From assembly GCF_027923905.1 (NCBI RefSeq), contig NZ_AP026966.1:4651001-4715000 (forward strand): DNA of 64,000 nucleotides. The letters are read 5' to 3'. Shown one piece after another: positions 1 to 8,247 of the stretch. The translations under genes and the position numbers were made by a program. Below the pieces are notes generated by a model. The model was not told the origin of the DNA, did no database searches, and worked only from the letters and a program-made list of their open reading frames with translations. This DNA is from Massilia varians. Its GTDB lineage: Bacteria; Pseudomonadota; Gammaproteobacteria; Burkholderiales; Burkholderiaceae_D. Within the stretch, counting starts at the first letter, position 1. Every line of letters begins with the position of its first letter.

Positions 1-1
1 C

Positions 2-610
2 CGCCTCAACGCAATTCCCTTCATCGATCCCTTCGACTTGCGCTATTCGAACCGGATCAAGGTGCCCAAGCCGAGCACCTCGGCCGTGATGTTCTGCATC
101 ATGGACGTGTCCGGCTCGATGGACGAAACCCGCAAGGACACCGCCAAGCGCTTCTTCATCCTGCTCTACCTCTTCCTCAAGCGCGTCTACGAGAAGATCG
201 AGGTGGTCTTCATCCGTCACCATACGGCCGCAGCCGAGGTCGACGAGAACGAGTTCTTCCATTCACGCGAGTCGGGCGGCACCGTGGTGTCCTCGGCCCT
301 GCACCTGCTGCAGAAAGTGCTCACCGAGCGCTACGGCAGTGCGGACTGGAACGCCTACGTGGCCCAGGCCTCGGACGGCGACAACTGGGACAACGATTCG
401 GTGCTGTGCAAGCAGATCCTCAACAACGCCATCATGCCGCGGGTGCAGTACTACACCTACGTCGAGATCACCGACGGCCCGCCGCAGAACCTGTGGGAGC
501 AGTATTGCGAGGTGGCCGACCACCACAAGAATTTCGCGATGCAGAAGATCGTCACTCCGGCCGACATCTACCCGGTCTTCCGCGAGCTGTTCAAGAAGCA
601 GCCAAAGTAA
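2..610 (+). CDS. DUF444 family protein (YeaH/YhbH-like), 5' truncated by window edge
   Basis: The reading frame is open from base 2, so the start lies upstream of the window. The visible 202 codons contain the family-typical [10 protein letters not shown] block, then a von Willebrand-A-like segment with DVSGSMDE (a MIDAS-type DxSxS metal site), and end in KKQPK. In E. coli YeaH is encoded next to the serine kinase YeaG (PrkA), and the two take part in nitrogen-starvation and stationary-phase stress responses; the biochemical function is not settled. The SpoVR-family gene begins 10 bases after the stop, the usual order prkA-yeaH-spoVR, so the kinase gene should lie just upstream of the window. 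An internal TTG at base 38 should not be taken as the start because homology continues upstream of it. Confidence 0.9.
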   Translation, partial: RLNAIPFIDPFDLRYSNRIKVPKPSTSAVMFCIMDVSGSMDETRKDTAKRFFILLYLFLKRVYEKIEVVFIRHHTAAAEVDENEFFHSRESGGTVVSSALHLLQKVLTERYGSADWNAYVAQASDGDNWDNDSVLCKQILNNAIMPRVQYYTYVEITDGPPQNLWEQYCEVADHHKNFAMQKIVTPADIYPVFRELFKKQPK

Positions 611-620
611 GAGGCCTGCC

Positions 621-2144
621 ATGCCAAGAGACCCCAACAATCCGCGCGCCCTGCCCGACCAGTCGGAATGGACCTTCGACCTGATCGAGCAGGCGCACGA
701 GGAAATCAAGCGGGTGGCCAAGCGCTACGGCCTGGACACCTACCCGAACCAGCTCGAGATCATCACCGCCGAGCAGATGATGGACGCCTACACGTCCGTC
801 GGCATGCCGGTGTCGTACAACCATTGGTCGTTCGGCAAGCACTTCCTGACGACCGAAAAAAGCTACAAGCGCGGCCAGATGGGCCTGGCCTACGAAATCG
901 TCATCAATTCGAATCCCTGCATCGCCTACCTGATGGAGGAGAACAGCCTGACGATGCAGGCCCTGGTGATCGCCCATGCTGCCTATGGGCATAATTCATT
1001 TTTCAAGGGCAACTATCTGTTCCGCACCTGGACCGATGCCGACGCCATCGTCGACTACATGGTCTTCGCCAAGAACTACATTGCCGAATGCGAACAGCGT
1101 TATGGCATCGACGCGGTCGAGGAACTGCTCGACTCCTGTCATGCCTTGCAGAACTATGGCGTCGACCGCTACAAGCGGCCTGCCAAGCTGTCGGTGGCCC
1201 AGGAGACCGCGCGCCAGAAGGAACGCGAGGAATACGCCCAGTCCCAGGTGAACGCCATCTGGCGCACCCTGCCGCAGCGCGAGGAGCAGGTGACCAGTAG
1301 CGCGCCGACCCGCTTCCCGCCGGAGCCGGAAGAAAACTTGCTCTACTTCATCGAGAAATACGCGCCACTGCTGGAACCCTGGCAGCGCGAGCTGGTCCGC
1401 ATCACCCGCAAGATCTCGCAGTACTTTTATCCGCAACGCCAGACCCAGGTGATGAACGAGGGCTGGGCCACCTTTTGGCACTACACCATCCTGCAAGACC
1501 TGTACAAGGAAGGCATCGTGGGCGACGGCTTCATGCTCGAGTTCCTGCAAAGCCATACCAACGTGGTGTATCAGCCGCCGGCGACCAGCCCCTACTACAG
1601 CGGGATCAATCCGTATGCGCTCGGCTTTGCGATGATGACCGACATTCGCCGCATTTGCGAAGATCCTACCGACGAAGACCGCGCCTGGTTCCCGGACATC
1701 GCCGGCAGCGACTGGATCAAGACCATGGACTTTGCAATGCGCAACTTCAAGGACGAGAGCTTCATCGCCCAGTACCTCTCGCCCAAGCTGATCCGCGAAT
1801 TCCACTTCTTCGCCGTGCTCGACGACGACCGCAGCGACAAGCTGACGATCTCCGCGATCCACGACGAGCAGGGCTACCGCTACGTCCGCCACAAGCTGGC
1901 CGAGCAGTACAACATCGGCAGCCGCGAGCCCAACATCCAGGTCTGGCAGGTGAATACCCGCGACGACCGCGCCCTGACCCTGCGCCACACGCAGTTCAAC
2001 CGCCGGCCGCTGAACCAGCAGGCCCAGGAAGTGCTCAAGCATGTCGCGCGCCTGTGGGGCTTCGATGTCAGGCTCGAGACGGTGGACCCGAGCGGCCACG
2101 TGGTCAGCTTTCTCGAGTGCCGGCGCGAGAAGCGCGGCCGCTGA
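621..2144 (+). CDS. SpoVR family protein (YcgB-like)
   Basis: A 507-residue protein of the SpoVR/YcgB family. Recognisable blocks include SYNHWSFGKHF near residue 70, the region ending AHAAYGHNSFF near residue 130, and NEGWATFWHY near residue 275. The conserved histidine and glutamate residues of these blocks suggest a metal-binding fold. SpoVR was named for Bacillus spore cortex formation, but in proteobacteria it is a stress-associated protein of unknown biochemical activity. The start ATG at 621 follows the yeaH-like stop by 10 bases, and length matches the family (about 500-510 residues). It probably forms an operon with the upstream gene. Confidence 0.93.
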   Translation: MPRDPNNPRALPDQSEWTFDLIEQAHEEIKRVAKRYGLDTYPNQLEIITAEQMMDAYTSVGMPVSYNHWSFGKHFLTTEKSYKRGQMGLAYEIVINSNPCIAYLMEENSLTMQALVIAHAAYGHNSFFKGNYLFRTWTDADAIVDYMVFAKNYIAECEQRYGIDAVEELLDSCHALQNYGVDRYKRPAKLSVAQETARQKEREEYAQSQVNAIWRTLPQREEQVTSSAPTRFPPEPEENLLYFIEKYAPLLEPWQRELVRITRKISQYFYPQRQTQVMNEGWATFWHYTILQDLYKEGIVGDGFMLEFLQSHTNVVYQPPATSPYYSGINPYALGFAMMTDIRRICEDPTDEDRAWFPDIAGSDWIKTMDFAMRNFKDESFIAQYLSPKLIREFHFFAVLDDDRSDKLTISAIHDEQGYRYVRHKLAEQYNIGSREPNIQVWQVNTRDDRALTLRHTQFNRRPLNQQAQEVLKHVARLWGFDVRLETVDPSGHVVSFLECRREKRGR

Positions 2145-3070
2145 CGGCAGCTTCCCTGCCCTGCCAGCCGGCCGGCTGCGGGAGCAGCGGCCGGCGCCAG
2201 CTGAATCATCCCCGCGCAAATTTTTATGCGCTCGGCCGCGCCATCGAGCCAATTTTCCTGTAATAATGCGTGCGCGATGCATTTCGGCTGGACCAATTTG
2301 CGCTAGACTTGCGTTCCATGCAATTGTGGCGCTCGAAGTGCCACGTGAAGTCAGCAGCCAGGCTCCCGATCAAGGGTATTAGCGGTTAATGCACAGAGAT
2401 CAAGCCTACCCGTGCAACCCAGCATCATCTTCCATGGCCACGCGCCCGTTTTACCACCCCCTCCCTACCGAAACGACCACTGCAACGTAATTTTTTTGCG
2501 CTTGAGTGCGCAAACACACTGTTCAAAACAGCGAATTCCATGTAGTTTTGCTATGCATGAGAAGCAGATATCCGCGCAGCGGTTATCAAACGCACAACTG
2601 AAGCATATCAAGACGCGTCTCGCCCATGACTTTTAGCTATGCGTTTCATGGGGAAGAAGCGGGTTCTGGAGCTGCTCAACAGTACGCGCCGCTTCGACAA
2701 AACTAGCTATAGTTTTCGTAAATACCCGGATGGCGTCATACGAAATTTGCCAAGGAGCTACTTTGGCATAAAAAATTTGGCAAAACCATGTCAGGTGCCT
2801 CACGATCCACAGATGGAGGAACGCTGCTACACAAAATTACAATTCACCCCTGCTTTCTGGGCCACGAACGACAGGCCGCGGGACTTGTATAGATGAGCTT
2901 CTTTGCCTGTTTTTACAGGCAGTTAGCATCCCTTCGGGGGTGTAAAAATGTCTCCTCAAAAAAGAATTCGTAGGTATAATTCTTTGATGTCCCGGATGCG
3001 GCCCTAGCTTTTTGTCGTGTTTAGTGGGTTTAGTGGCAACAAAAAAGAGTTGGTATTGGAGAAAGATGGC
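2145..3070. other. Gene-poor, AT-richer intergenic region upstream of tonB
   Basis: About 0.9 kb with no convincing gene. It is visibly less GC-rich than its neighbours from about 2400 onward. The only open frames (2412-2636 and 2639-2896, both +) have no recognisable motif and no codon bias like the host. Small hairpins are visible: TGCCTG-TTTTTA-CAGGCA at 2904-2921 and a UUCG-capped stem at 2927-2944. A perfect TATAAT at 2975-2980 with no good -35 box is a candidate start point for the tonB operon, which would leave a leader of about 85 bases. Iron-dependent (Fur) control would be expected for such an operon, but I could not identify a convincing Fur box. Confidence 0.5.
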
Positions 3071-3736
3071 ATGAATTTTACGCATGATAAGAACCCGGGA
3101 AAGAATTACACCGGTCTCGCCATTGTTATCCTGTTGCACGTGGTGGTGGCTTGGGCATTTATCAATGGCCTGGGCACCCGGATCGTCACCAAGGTAACCG
3201 AGGCTGTTGAAACAAAACTGATTGAAGAGGTGAAGCCGCCGCCACCGCCGGAAACGCCGCCACCGCCGCCGCCGCCGGAAATGAAGGCTCCGCCACCGCC
3301 GTTCATCCCGCCGGTCGAAGTCCAGGTGCAGCAGCCGCCGCCACCGCAGAACGCGATCACGACGGCAACCAATACGCCGCCGCCGACCACGACCCTGGCA
3401 CCTCCGGCTCCGCCGGCGCCGCCAGCTCCACCTGCGCCGGCGCGTCCTGCAGGTCCGAGCCGTACCGAAGCAGTGGCCGACTTTAACACTTGCGCACGTC
3501 CGGAATATCCGCGTTCGTCGCAGCGTAACGAAGAAACCGGTACCACGACCCTGCAGTTCCTGATCGGGGTCGATGGACGAGTGATGGAATCCAAACTGCA
3601 GAAGTCGTCCGGCTTCCGCGACCTGGATCGGGCCGCACAATCGGCCCTGAGCAAATGCCGATTCAAGCCGGCCACTGTAGATGGTCAGCCGCAACAGGCG
3701 TGGACAGCGGTGCAGTACGTCTGGACGCTGGAATAA
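3071..3736 (+). CDS. tonB: TonB family energy-transducing protein
   Basis: A 221-residue protein with one N-terminal membrane helix (about residues 17-36), a long proline-rich spacer (runs of PPPPPE and PPPAPPAP, about residues 56-140), and a C-terminal TonB domain (about 145-221) with RPEYPRSSQRNEE and ending VQYVWTLE. TonB spans the periplasm and passes proton-motive energy from ExbB-ExbD to outer-membrane receptors. The ATG at 3071 is preferred over an in-frame GTG at 3017 because GGAGA lies 9 bases upstream and the protein then begins directly before the membrane anchor. exbB and two exbD genes follow, forming an operon. Confidence 0.93.
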   Translation: MNFTHDKNPGKNYTGLAIVILLHVVVAWAFINGLGTRIVTKVTEAVETKLIEEVKPPPPPETPPPPPPPEMKAPPPPFIPPVEVQVQQPPPPQNAITTATNTPPPTTTLAPPAPPAPPAPPAPARPAGPSRTEAVADFNTCARPEYPRSSQRNEETGTTTLQFLIGVDGRVMESKLQKSSGFRDLDRAAQSALSKCRFKPATVDGQPQQAWTAVQYVWTLE

Positions 3737-3822
3737 AACCGAGACGGAACATCGTCTCAACTCTATGATTTTCGTTGTCAATAGTTCAGCGAACTGTCTA
3801 TTTTTATATTTTTGGAGGAAGC

Positions 3823-4761
3823 ATGTTTAAGAATACCCGTTTGTCCGCTATGCTGGCGGCTGTCCTGTTCTCGGTAACGGCGGCATCGGCCCTGGTTTCC
3901 GCACCGGCCTTTGCTGACGCTCCTGCCGCAGGCGCCACCGCTCCGGCGGCTGACGCGGCTGCCCCGGCTGCCGACGCAGCAGCACCTGCTGCCGACGCTG
4001 CAGCAGCCGACGCGGCTCCGGCCGACGCAGCTGCACCGGCCGCTGCCGAAGGCGCTACCGAAGAAGTCCACAACCCGTACGGCATCGAAGCCATGTGGGC
4101 AGAAGGCGACTTCGTCAACAAGGGCACCATCATCATCCTGGCCCTGATGTCGATCGGTTCGTGGTACATCATCATCACCAAGCTGATCGACCAGCAGAAG
4201 ATCATGCGCCAGTCGAAAGACGCTTCGGCCAAGTTCTGGAAAGCACCGTCGATCGCCGCTGGCTCGGCTCAGCTGAAAGAAGGCTCGCCGTTCCGCTTCA
4301 TCGCTGAAACCGGCACCAAGGCAACCCAGCACCACGACGGCGCCCTGCTCGAGCAGATCGACCTGTCGACCTGGGTGACCATGCAGATCCAGCGCGCCGT
4401 GGACCGCGTCCAGTCGCGTCTGCAAGATGGCCTGTCGTTCCTGGCAACCGTCGGTTCGACCTCGCCGTTCATCGGTCTGTTCGGTACCGTCTGGGGCATC
4501 TACAACGCGCTGACCGCCATCGGTATGTCGGGTAACGCATCGATCGACAAAGTGGCAGGCCCGGTGGGTGAAGCACTGATCATGACTGCATTCGGTCTGT
4601 TCGTCGCAGTCCCGGCGGTTCTGGGTTACAACTGGCTGGTTCGTCGTAACAAGTCGGTCATGGAAGACATCCGTTCGTTCTCGGCTGACGTTCACTCGGT
4701 CCTGATCTCGGGTGCCATGTCGACCTCGAACGCTGCCGCTGGTGCTAAGAAGGCTGGCTAA
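3823..4761 (+). CDS. exbB: MotA/TolQ/ExbB proton channel family protein with signal peptide and Ala-rich extension
   Basis: A 312-residue inner-membrane protein. Residues 1-32 form a cleavable signal peptide (ending SAPAFA), followed by an alanine-rich low-complexity stretch of repeated PAADAAA units up to about residue 75. Three membrane helices of the MotA/TolQ/ExbB fold follow, with the signature TSPFIGLFGTVWGIYNAL around residue 220 and a final helix around 255-280. ExbB forms the pentameric proton channel that energises TonB. GGAGGA sits 4 bases upstream of the ATG at 3823. The next gene (exbD) starts 2 bases after the stop, so the two are translationally linked. The extended N-terminus is longer than in E. 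coli ExbB (244 residues) and belongs to the long-ExbB type. Confidence 0.93.
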   Translation: MFKNTRLSAMLAAVLFSVTAASALVSAPAFADAPAAGATAPAADAAAPAADAAAPAADAAAADAAPADAAAPAAAEGATEEVHNPYGIEAMWAEGDFVNKGTIIILALMSIGSWYIIITKLIDQQKIMRQSKDASAKFWKAPSIAAGSAQLKEGSPFRFIAETGTKATQHHDGALLEQIDLSTWVTMQIQRAVDRVQSRLQDGLSFLATVGSTSPFIGLFGTVWGIYNALTAIGMSGNASIDKVAGPVGEALIMTAFGLFVAVPAVLGYNWLVRRNKSVMEDIRSFSADVHSVLISGAMSTSNAAAGAKKAG

Positions 4762-4763
4762 TC

Positions 4764-5192
4764 ATGTCGATGAGTGTCGGCTCCGATTCCGGAGATGAAG
4801 ATGCCGTGATGTCGGAGATCAACACGACGCCCCTCGTGGACATCATGTTGGTTCTCCTGATCATCTTCCTGATCACCAGCCCGGTGGTGCTGAATCTGCA
4901 GAAAGTGAACCTGCCTGCAGAGACGAACCAGGTCACCAAGACCAAGCCGGAAGACGTCAACATCACCATCAACAAAGATGGCGAGATGTACTACAACCAG
5001 ACCCGCATCGCGAACACGGACGAGCTGTTCAAGTTCCTCGCGGAGCAGTCGGTGAAAGTGCCGCAGCCGGCAGTGAAAGTTCGTGGCGACCAGGAATCCC
5101 GCTACGAAGCGATCGGCCGGGTGATCTACACGGCACAGCGTGCTGGGATTCAGAAGGTCGGTTTCGTTATCGAACCGCCTGACAAGGGCTAA
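4764..5192 (+). CDS. exbD: Biopolymer transport protein ExbD (first copy)
   Basis: A 142-residue protein with a short cytoplasmic N-terminus, one membrane helix (about residues 24-44) and a periplasmic domain. The motif INTTPLVDIMLVLLIIF carries the aspartate expected to relay protons through the ExbB pore. It lies 2 bases after exbB and is followed, after a strong hairpin, by a second exbD. Tandem exbD genes downstream of tonB-exbB are known in Xanthomonas and many Burkholderiales, where the second copy can be needed only for some substrates. Confidence 0.93.
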   Translation: MSMSVGSDSGDEDAVMSEINTTPLVDIMLVLLIIFLITSPVVLNLQKVNLPAETNQVTKTKPEDVNITINKDGEMYYNQTRIANTDELFKFLAEQSVKVPQPAVKVRGDQESRYEAIGRVIYTAQRAGIQKVGFVIEPPDKG

Positions 5193-5202
5193 TCACCCTG
5201 TC

Positions 5203-5242
5203 CGCGATATCGGGGTTTTCTACGGAAAACCTTGATATCGTG
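5203..5242 (+). promoter_or_regulatory. Long intercistronic hairpin with UACG tetraloop between the two exbD genes
   Basis: The arms 5203-5220 and 5225-5242 pair over 18 positions, including G-U wobbles, and close on the loop TACG flanked by C and G, which is a cUNCGg-type very stable tetraloop in RNA. No T-run follows, so it is unlikely to be a simple rho-independent terminator. It is better read as an mRNA processing or stabilising element that could set different levels of exbD1 and exbD2. Seen directly; function is inferred. Confidence 0.6.
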
Positions 5243-5274
5243 TCCGAGACCCCAACATTTGAAAAGGAAACACC

Positions 5275-5709
5275 ATGGGCATGAACATAGGTTCAGGCTC
5301 CGCTAAAGGAGCCGATCCGGAACCGATGATGGAAATGAACATGACGCCGCTGATCGACGTCCTGCTCGTTCTGATCATTATGATGATTATCACGATTCCG
5401 AAACAAAACCACTCGGTCAATCTGAACATGCCGGTCGGCACCCCGCCACCGCAGACGAATGAAAAACCGGTGGTCGTGACGATCGACGTGGACTTCGACG
5501 GTACCATCCTGTGGGATGGCCAGGTTGTCCCGAATCGCGCGGAACTGGAAGCCAAGATGAACGGCGTCGCTGCGATGCCGAACCAGCCGGAAGTGCACCT
5601 GCGTCCGAACAAGCTGGTCGAGTACAAGGTGGTGGCCGGTGTCATGGCAACTGCTCAGCGTCTCGGCGTCACCAAGATCGGCATGGTCGGTAACGAGCAG
5701 TTCCAGTAA
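5275..5709 (+). CDS. exbD: Biopolymer transport protein ExbD (second copy)
   Basis: A 144-residue ExbD homologue. The N-terminus MEMNMTPLIDVLLVLII includes the conserved membrane aspartate, followed by a periplasmic domain. It differs clearly from the first ExbD (for example PVGTPPPQTNEKP after the helix), so it is a divergent paralogue and not a recent duplication. GGAAA precedes the ATG. The gene is separated from exbD1 by the hairpin at 5203-5242 and from the following TPR-like gene by another hairpin. Confidence 0.92.
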   Translation: MGMNIGSGSAKGADPEPMMEMNMTPLIDVLLVLIIMMIITIPKQNHSVNLNMPVGTPPPQTNEKPVVVTIDVDFDGTILWDGQVVPNRAELEAKMNGVAAMPNQPEVHLRPNKLVEYKVVAGVMATAQRLGVTKIGMVGNEQFQ

Positions 5710-5727
5710 TCGATCCATGTTTGACCA

Positions 5728-5752
5728 ACACGGCAGGGTTTCCCTGCCGTGT
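5728..5752 (+). terminator. Perfect 11-bp hairpin after exbD2
   Basis: ACACGGCAGGG (5728-5738) pairs perfectly with CCCTGCCGTGT (5742-5752) across a TTT loop. Only a weak T-rich stretch (CCATTTT) follows, so termination is probably partial. It may act as an attenuator or processing site between the TonB system and the downstream gene. Confidence 0.5.
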
Positions 5753-5777
5753 CCATTTTGAAGAAGGATGTTTTCAG

Positions 5778-7007
5778 ATGATTAAATTCCGTCTCGCACA
5801 CCTTGGCCTCGCACTGGCCGCCCTGGGCTTCACTGCATCCCTCCCTGTCATTGGCCTGGCTCCTGCGCACGCTGCGGTCACCCTGCGTCCGGAAGTCGGC
5901 AAGCCGCTGCAACAGGCACAGTCGCTGCTGAAACAGGGCAACGCCAAGGGCGCACTGGCTGCCCTGCGCGACGCGGACAAGGCAGCCAAGACCGATGACG
6001 AACGCTTCCTGATCGAGCGCGTCCGCGCCTCGGCAGCCTCGTCGGCCGGCGATTGGGGCACCGCTGCCAGCTCGTTCGAAAAACTGCTTGATTCGGGCAA
6101 GCTGAGCGCGCCCGAGCGCTCGCAGTTCTCGGAAGGCCTGGTCGGCATCTACATGCGCGCCGGCGACCTGAACAAGGCGAACGCCACCATCCTGAAGCTG
6201 CTGCAGAAGGGTAACGATCCGAAGCTGCGCGCCTACCTGCTGCAGAACTACTACAAGCAGGGCAACGTCGCCGCGCTCGAGCAGGAACTGCGCAAGGCCG
6301 AACAAAGCGGCCGCCTCAGCGAAGACGAACTCGGCATGCTGGCGAACATCCAGCTGAAGAAGAATGACAAGGCCGGCTACGTGCAGACCATCGAGAAGCT
6401 GGCCGCCAGCTATCCGAAGGCCCAGTACTGGAACGACCTGCTGAACCGCGTGCAAGGCAAGCCTGGCTTCTCGGGCCGCCTGTCAGTGGACGTCTACCGC
6501 CTGAAGCTGGCCAACAACCTGATGAAGAAGCCGAGCGAGTTCATGGAAATGGCCCAGCTGGTGCTGCAGGCGAAAGCCCCGGCCGAAGCGCTGAAGGTCA
6601 TCGACAAGGGCTACAAGGCCGGCGCCCTGGGCACCGGTGCGGACGCCGAGCGCCATAAGCGCCTGAAAGACCTGGCCGAGAAGAACATGGCCGAGCAGAA
6701 CAAGGGCGTCGCCGCCCTGGAAGCCGAATACACCGCCGCCAAGGACAACGACGCGCTGGTGGGCCTCGGCTACGCGCTGGTGCAGGCTGGCCAGGCCGAC
6801 AAGGGCCTGAAGATGATGGAATCCGCCATCAAGGCCGGCAACCTGCGTTACGCCGACGAAGCCAAGCTGCGCCTGGGCGAAGCCTACGCCGCGGCCGGCA
6901 AGAAGCAGCAGGCCATCAACACGCTCAAGACCGTCGGCGGCAAGGACGGCAGCGCCGACCTGGCCCGTTACTGGATCATGGCGATCAACCGTCCGATCGC
7001 CGGATAA
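5778..7007 (+). CDS. Secreted TPR-like repeat protein
   Basis: A 409-residue protein with a signal peptide (about residues 1-34, ending PAHAAV) and a body of alanine- and lysine-rich paired helices typical of tetratricopeptide-like repeats, for example LNKANATILKLLQKGNDPKLRAY split over two helices around residues 130-155. The ATG at 5778 follows AAGAAGGA and directly precedes the signal peptide. Its position after tonB-exbB-exbD-exbD suggests a periplasmic scaffold that works with the Ton system, but this is inference. The specific function is not known to me. Confidence 0.8.
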   Translation: MIKFRLAHLGLALAALGFTASLPVIGLAPAHAAVTLRPEVGKPLQQAQSLLKQGNAKGALAALRDADKAAKTDDERFLIERVRASAASSAGDWGTAASSFEKLLDSGKLSAPERSQFSEGLVGIYMRAGDLNKANATILKLLQKGNDPKLRAYLLQNYYKQGNVAALEQELRKAEQSGRLSEDELGMLANIQLKKNDKAGYVQTIEKLAASYPKAQYWNDLLNRVQGKPGFSGRLSVDVYRLKLANNLMKKPSEFMEMAQLVLQAKAPAEALKVIDKGYKAGALGTGADAERHKRLKDLAEKNMAEQNKGVAALEAEYTAAKDNDALVGLGYALVQAGQADKGLKMMESAIKAGNLRYADEAKLRLGEAYAAAGKKQQAINTLKTVGGKDGSADLARYWIMAINRPIAG

Positions 7008-7039
7008 GACGCGCCCGCTCCTCGTCGAGCGGGCCCGAG

Positions 7040-7069
7040 ACGCCGCCTGTTTCCAGGCGGCGTTTTTTA
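7040..7069 (+). terminator. Rho-independent terminator closing the tonB operon
   Basis: A 10-bp GC-rich stem (ACGCCGCCTG / CAGGCGGCGT) with loop TTTC is followed directly by six Ts and then ATT. It lies 33 bases after the TPR-like gene and marks the end of the operon. Confidence 0.9.
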
Positions 7070-7103
7070 TTGCGCCAACGCATCCCCCTCTCCCATGGCT
7101 TCG

Positions 7104-7134
7104 TTGCTGTGCAACATGCGAGTTACCGTATAAT
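7104..7134 (+). promoter_or_regulatory. Candidate sigma-70 promoter for ribF
   Basis: TTGCTG at 7104-7109 and a perfect TATAAT at 7129-7134 are separated by 19 bases, slightly longer than ideal. It lies 46 bases before the ribF ATG and after the upstream terminator, so it is the natural start for the ribF-ileS-lspA cluster. No FMN riboswitch is visible here. Confidence 0.5.
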
Positions 7135-7180
7135 CAGGTATTTCGCGCCGGACCGGCCGGCTGCGCCACTGGAAGCATTG

Positions 7181-8152
7181 ATGAAGGTATTTCGCGGACT
7201 ACCCAACGACAGGGCGCGCGCACCCTGCGCCCTCACGATCGGCAACTTTGACGGTGTCCACCGCGGCCACCAGGCATTGTTGGCGCACGTGCGCGGCGCC
7301 GCCATGGCGCTCGGGATCGAAGCCGCCGTGATGACCTTCGAACCGCACCCGCGCGAATACTTCGCCCGCAAGATGAGCGACCTGTCGAAAGCCCCGGCCC
7401 GCATCGCCAACCTGCGCGACAAGCTGGAAGACCTGTCCGCGGCCGGCATCGACCGCGTCATCGTCGAGCATTTCAACGAACACTTCGCGGCCCAGTCGCC
7501 GCAGGACTTCATCGAGCGCGTGCTGGTCGACGGCCTGCACGTCAAATGGCTGATGGTGGGCGACGACTTCCGCTTCGGCGCCAGGCGCGCCGGCGACATC
7601 GCCATGCTGCAGCAGGCCGGCCGCGAGTACGGCTTCCAGGTCGAGACCCTGGATGCCGTGATGCTGGGCGAGCGCCGCATCTCGTCCTCGGCCGTGCGCG
7701 AAGCGCTGGCCGCCGGCGATTTCGACGCCACCCAGCAGCTGCTCGGCCATCCGTACATCATGTCGGGCCATGTGATCCACGGTCAGAAGCTCGGCCGCAC
7801 CCTGGGCTTCCCGACCCTGAACCTGCGCGTCGCGCACCGCCCTGCCCTGGCCGGCATCTTCGTGGTGCAGGTGCACGGCCTGGCGGAGCAGCCCTTGCCG
7901 GCGGTCGCCAGCCTCGGCGTGCGCCCTACCGTCGAGGACCAGGGGCGCATGCTGCTGGAAGTGCACGTGTTCGACTACGAGCAGAGCGCCTACGGCAAGC
8001 TGCTGCGGGTCGAGTTCCTCGCCAAGCTGCGCGACGAGGAGAAATACGTCGACCTGCCCACGCTGACCGCGGCGATCGAACGCGACGCCGTCCAGGCACG
8101 CGCCTTCTTCGCGCACCGTAACGGCGCGCTTACCGCGACCGACCGAATTTGA
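7181..8152 (+). CDS. ribF: Bifunctional riboflavin kinase / FMN adenylyltransferase
   Basis: A 323-residue RibF. The N-terminal FAD-synthetase half has TIGNFDGVHRGHQ near residue 20, a nucleotidyltransferase HxGH-like motif, and GDDFRFG near residue 125. The C-terminal riboflavin kinase half has GRTLGFPTLN near residue 205. It phosphorylates riboflavin to FMN and adenylates FMN to FAD in the cytosol. The ATG at 7181 is chosen because the frame upstream (to 7070) covers the promoter and shows no homology. The order ribF-ileS-lspA is conserved in many proteobacteria. Confidence 0.95.
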   Translation: MKVFRGLPNDRARAPCALTIGNFDGVHRGHQALLAHVRGAAMALGIEAAVMTFEPHPREYFARKMSDLSKAPARIANLRDKLEDLSAAGIDRVIVEHFNEHFAAQSPQDFIERVLVDGLHVKWLMVGDDFRFGARRAGDIAMLQQAGREYGFQVETLDAVMLGERRISSSAVREALAAGDFDATQQLLGHPYIMSGHVIHGQKLGRTLGFPTLNLRVAHRPALAGIFVVQVHGLAEQPLPAVASLGVRPTVEDQGRMLLEVHVFDYEQSAYGKLLRVEFLAKLRDEEKYVDLPTLTAAIERDAVQARAFFAHRNGALTATDRI

Positions 8153-8247
8153 TGCCTCGCATTTGACACCTTCAAGGCCTGCCGACCGAAACCGGCGCAC
8201 GCGCGGCCCAGCCGCGAGACTGAACCGAATCCCCTAGAGAAAACCCT

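Noticed and set aside
2412..2896. Two open frames (2412-2636 and 2639-2896, +) in the tonB upstream region
   Set aside because: No recognisable motif, no ribosome site, codon use unlike the host; most likely chance frames in AT-richer DNA.
3223..3450. CCG/GCC-rich repeats considered as a DNA repeat array
   Set aside because: They are the proline codons of the TonB spacer and need no other explanation.
7070..7180. Possible N-terminal extension of ribF
   Set aside because: It lies over the promoter and just after the terminator, and has no homology to RibF.
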